A stretch of DNA of 64,000 nt from Macrobrachium rosenbergii. Taxonomy: Eukaryota > Arthropoda > Malacostraca > Decapoda > Palaemonidae. Location of the stretch: positions 82,102,471 to 82,166,470 of the forward strand of contig NC_089743.1 in NCBI RefSeq assembly GCF_040412425.1. The letters are read 5' to 3'. Position 1 is the stretch's first letter. Each line of letters opens with the position of its first letter. Positions 61,188 through 64,000 of the stretch are shown one piece after another. The translations under genes were made by a program, and so were the position numbers. Below the pieces are notes generated by a model that was not told the DNA's origin, made no database searches, and was given only the letters and a program-made list of their open reading frames with translations.

Positions 61188-62154
61188 CCCACAGAGAAAT
61201 GTGACTGTTATTTACTTTACAGTCTGATTTAAGATTCTGTTAGCTCCAGTTCCTCCCCATGACTTTACTTCCATCTGTAAGAATATTTCAGACGTTTTAT
61301 CATACAGATAACTTCGTTGACGGCACATCTGCTTTTCCACACCTTTAGCTGCGTTATTGATATTCAGTGTTCTCGCTCTCTCTTATCGTTGCCTTCTCCT
61401 GTTCTGGACTTCGCTGTTGCTTGACAATTTCTTATTTATTTGTCGCCACGCTCTTTTCTTCTGAAAGAAACCTATCTAGAATTACCCTGCCGTAATCCGT
61501 CATTCAATAAAATTCAATGCTTTTAAGATATTTCTTATGAATTTTGTCTCCTTTCATCCAAGACTTCGAATAACTTCGAGAAAAGCTTAATTAAAAGTTT
61601 CACTCTTGTTATTATTTAGGAGTTATGCGTCGTTTCTAGCTTGCGTTGCTGAGATCACATTTTTCACATTACAATGGCCACCTCTAAAAACTAGGCAGTT
61701 ACTGTTTAGATAACGGAAACTGCTTTTTATTATTCTTTACTACGTTCGAATCTATGTCCAAATTCGACATATTGCTCTTATATTTTAAGTGCTCATTTCT
61801 TTGTCCCCCTCCCGGATAGCACTGTATTTGAAGCACTTCATTCGATAAATGAAATCAATCTTATCTCATCTCCCAATCCTCTTCCTCTTCATCACTGTTC
61901 TCCTGAGCTGATGGGGAAGTTCCTCATACTCTCAGCTGGCCTCGCAACGTACACCAGGCCACTTCTTCCACACAATGACTCTCTGGAAATCCGTTGTACC
62001 GTACTTTGCAAAGTTTTGGAATTGTTTTCTTTATTCTGCTTTCCTTAACTCTTATAACACATTTCCTTTCAAGATGCAGGGCTTTTGCTTCCTTCAATGG
62101 TAAGCCCAACGTTTCTTCCTTCTGGAGGGTGGCCACCACTTTAGAACTGTATAA
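61188..62154. other. Unique DNA, no gene seen
   Basis: A 71-codon minus-strand frame at 61924-62139 is Lys/Glu-rich but unrecognised. No repeat seen. Confidence 0.5.
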
Positions 62155-62204
62155 TGTATATCTATATCTGTAGCTATCTATGTAGCTACCATATATATTG
62201 TATA

Positions 62205-62239
<35 letters not shown>

Positions 62240-62280
62240 TTATATGTATGTATATATATACATATATATATATTATATAT

Positions 62281-62336
<56 letters not shown>

Positions 62337-62358
62337 CATTTATATGTGTGCATGTATG

Positions 62359-62400
<42 letters not shown>

Positions 62401-62404
62401 TAAT
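62155..62404. repeat. Compound (TA)n microsatellite
   Basis: TATC and TGTA steps, then TA arrays with CATA, TTTA and TATG interruptions up to the SINE. Confidence 0.95.
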
Positions 62405-62416
62405 ATATACTATATA

Positions 62417-63230
<814 letters not shown>

Positions 63231-63276
63231 GGGAATAGAACTTGACTCCTCTGAAGAGGAGCCAAGTTCGATTCCC
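63231..63276. repeat. Near-perfect inverted repeat, 22-base arms
   Basis: GGGAATAGAACTTGACTCCT (63231-63250) plus CT pairs with AGAGGAGCCAAGTTCGATTCCC (63255-63276), 20 of 22 pairs, with a two-base loop (GA). Each arm ends in a tRNA box B-like AGTTC(G/T)ATTCCC facing outward. Confidence 0.92.
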
Positions 63277-63647
63277 TGTCAAGTTGGAAGGTTCCGAGCT
63301 CGTTAACTTAAAAAAGTAATTGTGCCTATACTGAGTGCGCCAGTACTAAATAAACTGCTACCAGAGTCTACTGGGTTTAAGAAGCTGGGCTAGAAACCTT
63401 GTTTCTGAGGCCTTGCTGAGATAACTGACAGGTGCGCCCCTGTTCACGGCAGCAGCTTACTTCTCGATGGAGGAAATGCACAAATCACTATTTTAGGATA
63501 CATTCTGGTCCTACCATACGTTATTTTATTCGGTTAGTCTTCTCGGTTTTTCGCCAAAAATTCCAAAGCATTGTTTTTCTATGGTCTGTCATGAAATCTT
63601 CTACTGCAAAAAAAAAAAAAAAACTGCACCACTAATATTACAAGCAC
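63277..63647. other. Unique or SINE-derived DNA, no gene seen
   Basis: May be the body of a plus-strand tRNA-like element starting in the inverted repeat. A poly(A) run lies at about 63608-63622. Confidence 0.45.
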
Positions 63648-63843
<196 letters not shown>

Positions 63844-64000
63844 TGTTATTGTTAGGCAACACGATCATAATTTTCGATAAGCAGTTAGTTGTCACTGAAA
63901 CCGACATTATTATACGCATTACTGTCAAAATTTTCGACCCTTCTTTTCTTGATCAACAAAAGCATTGTCACTACATCATCATCTCTCATTACCATCACTA

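Overview
This window looks like non-coding DNA from an animal nuclear genome, most probably a decapod crustacean (shrimp, crayfish or crab). The reasons are an AT-rich composition, very long perfect (TA)n, (GA)n/(CT)n and (CA)n/(GT)n arrays every one to two kilobases (the arrays listed here add up to roughly 7 kb, about a tenth of the window), tRNA-derived SINEs, and decayed non-LTR retrotransposons of types common in arthropods. The organism is an inference; no host gene is present to confirm it. I found no intact host protein-coding gene, rRNA, functional tRNA, CRISPR array or bacterial-style operon. Most long open frames are microsatellite translations (runs of Tyr-Ile, Leu-Ser, Arg-Glu or Cys-Val). 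The window is best read as intergenic or deep intronic sequence.

Layout. 0-8 kb: TA arrays, a roughly 145-bp-period satellite (725-1712), a 3' fragment of a SINE (4126-4176), one copy of an unclassified repeat (5325-5440), a tRNA-like repeat (5713-5815) and an imperfect palindrome (7868-7917). 8-17 kb: mostly unique DNA with a badly broken non-LTR reverse transcriptase on the minus strand (about 11.4-12.85 kb) and a 110-bp-period tandem repeat (15.2 kb). 17.1-17.5 kb: a GC-richer patch with a 110-codon open frame framed by plausible splice signals, the only weak candidate for a host exon. 23-24.3 kb: a tRNA-derived SINE, a duplicated unit containing TA arrays, and two TAA arrays around an AT-rich hairpin. 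28.7-30.7 kb: a second reverse transcriptase relic on the plus strand, a cluster of alternating GA and CT arrays, and another tRNA-derived SINE. 34.4-34.9 kb: an endonuclease-domain relic. 36 kb: a strong G-quadruplex motif. 39.6-40.2 kb: two copies of the 5.3 kb repeat facing away from each other, each adjoining or containing a TA array. 38-50 kb: several small tandem duplications in otherwise unremarkable DNA.

The richest part is 56.6-63.3 kb. It holds a broken Jockey/CR1-like element (minus strand) with an inverted scrap of itself at its 5' edge; a compact, young LTR retrotransposon of about 1.54 kb with two near-identical LTRs of about 704 bp, a primer-binding site complementary to tRNA-Arg, a polypurine tract and only about 128 bp between the LTRs (so no gag or pol); two tRNA-headed SINEs (60131-60410 minus, 62417-62898 plus); and a near-perfect inverted repeat at 63.23 kb. 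The internally empty LTR element, inserted in a TA microsatellite, is the most distinctive object here: a TRIM-like non-autonomous element that must have borrowed its enzymes from a relative elsewhere in the genome.
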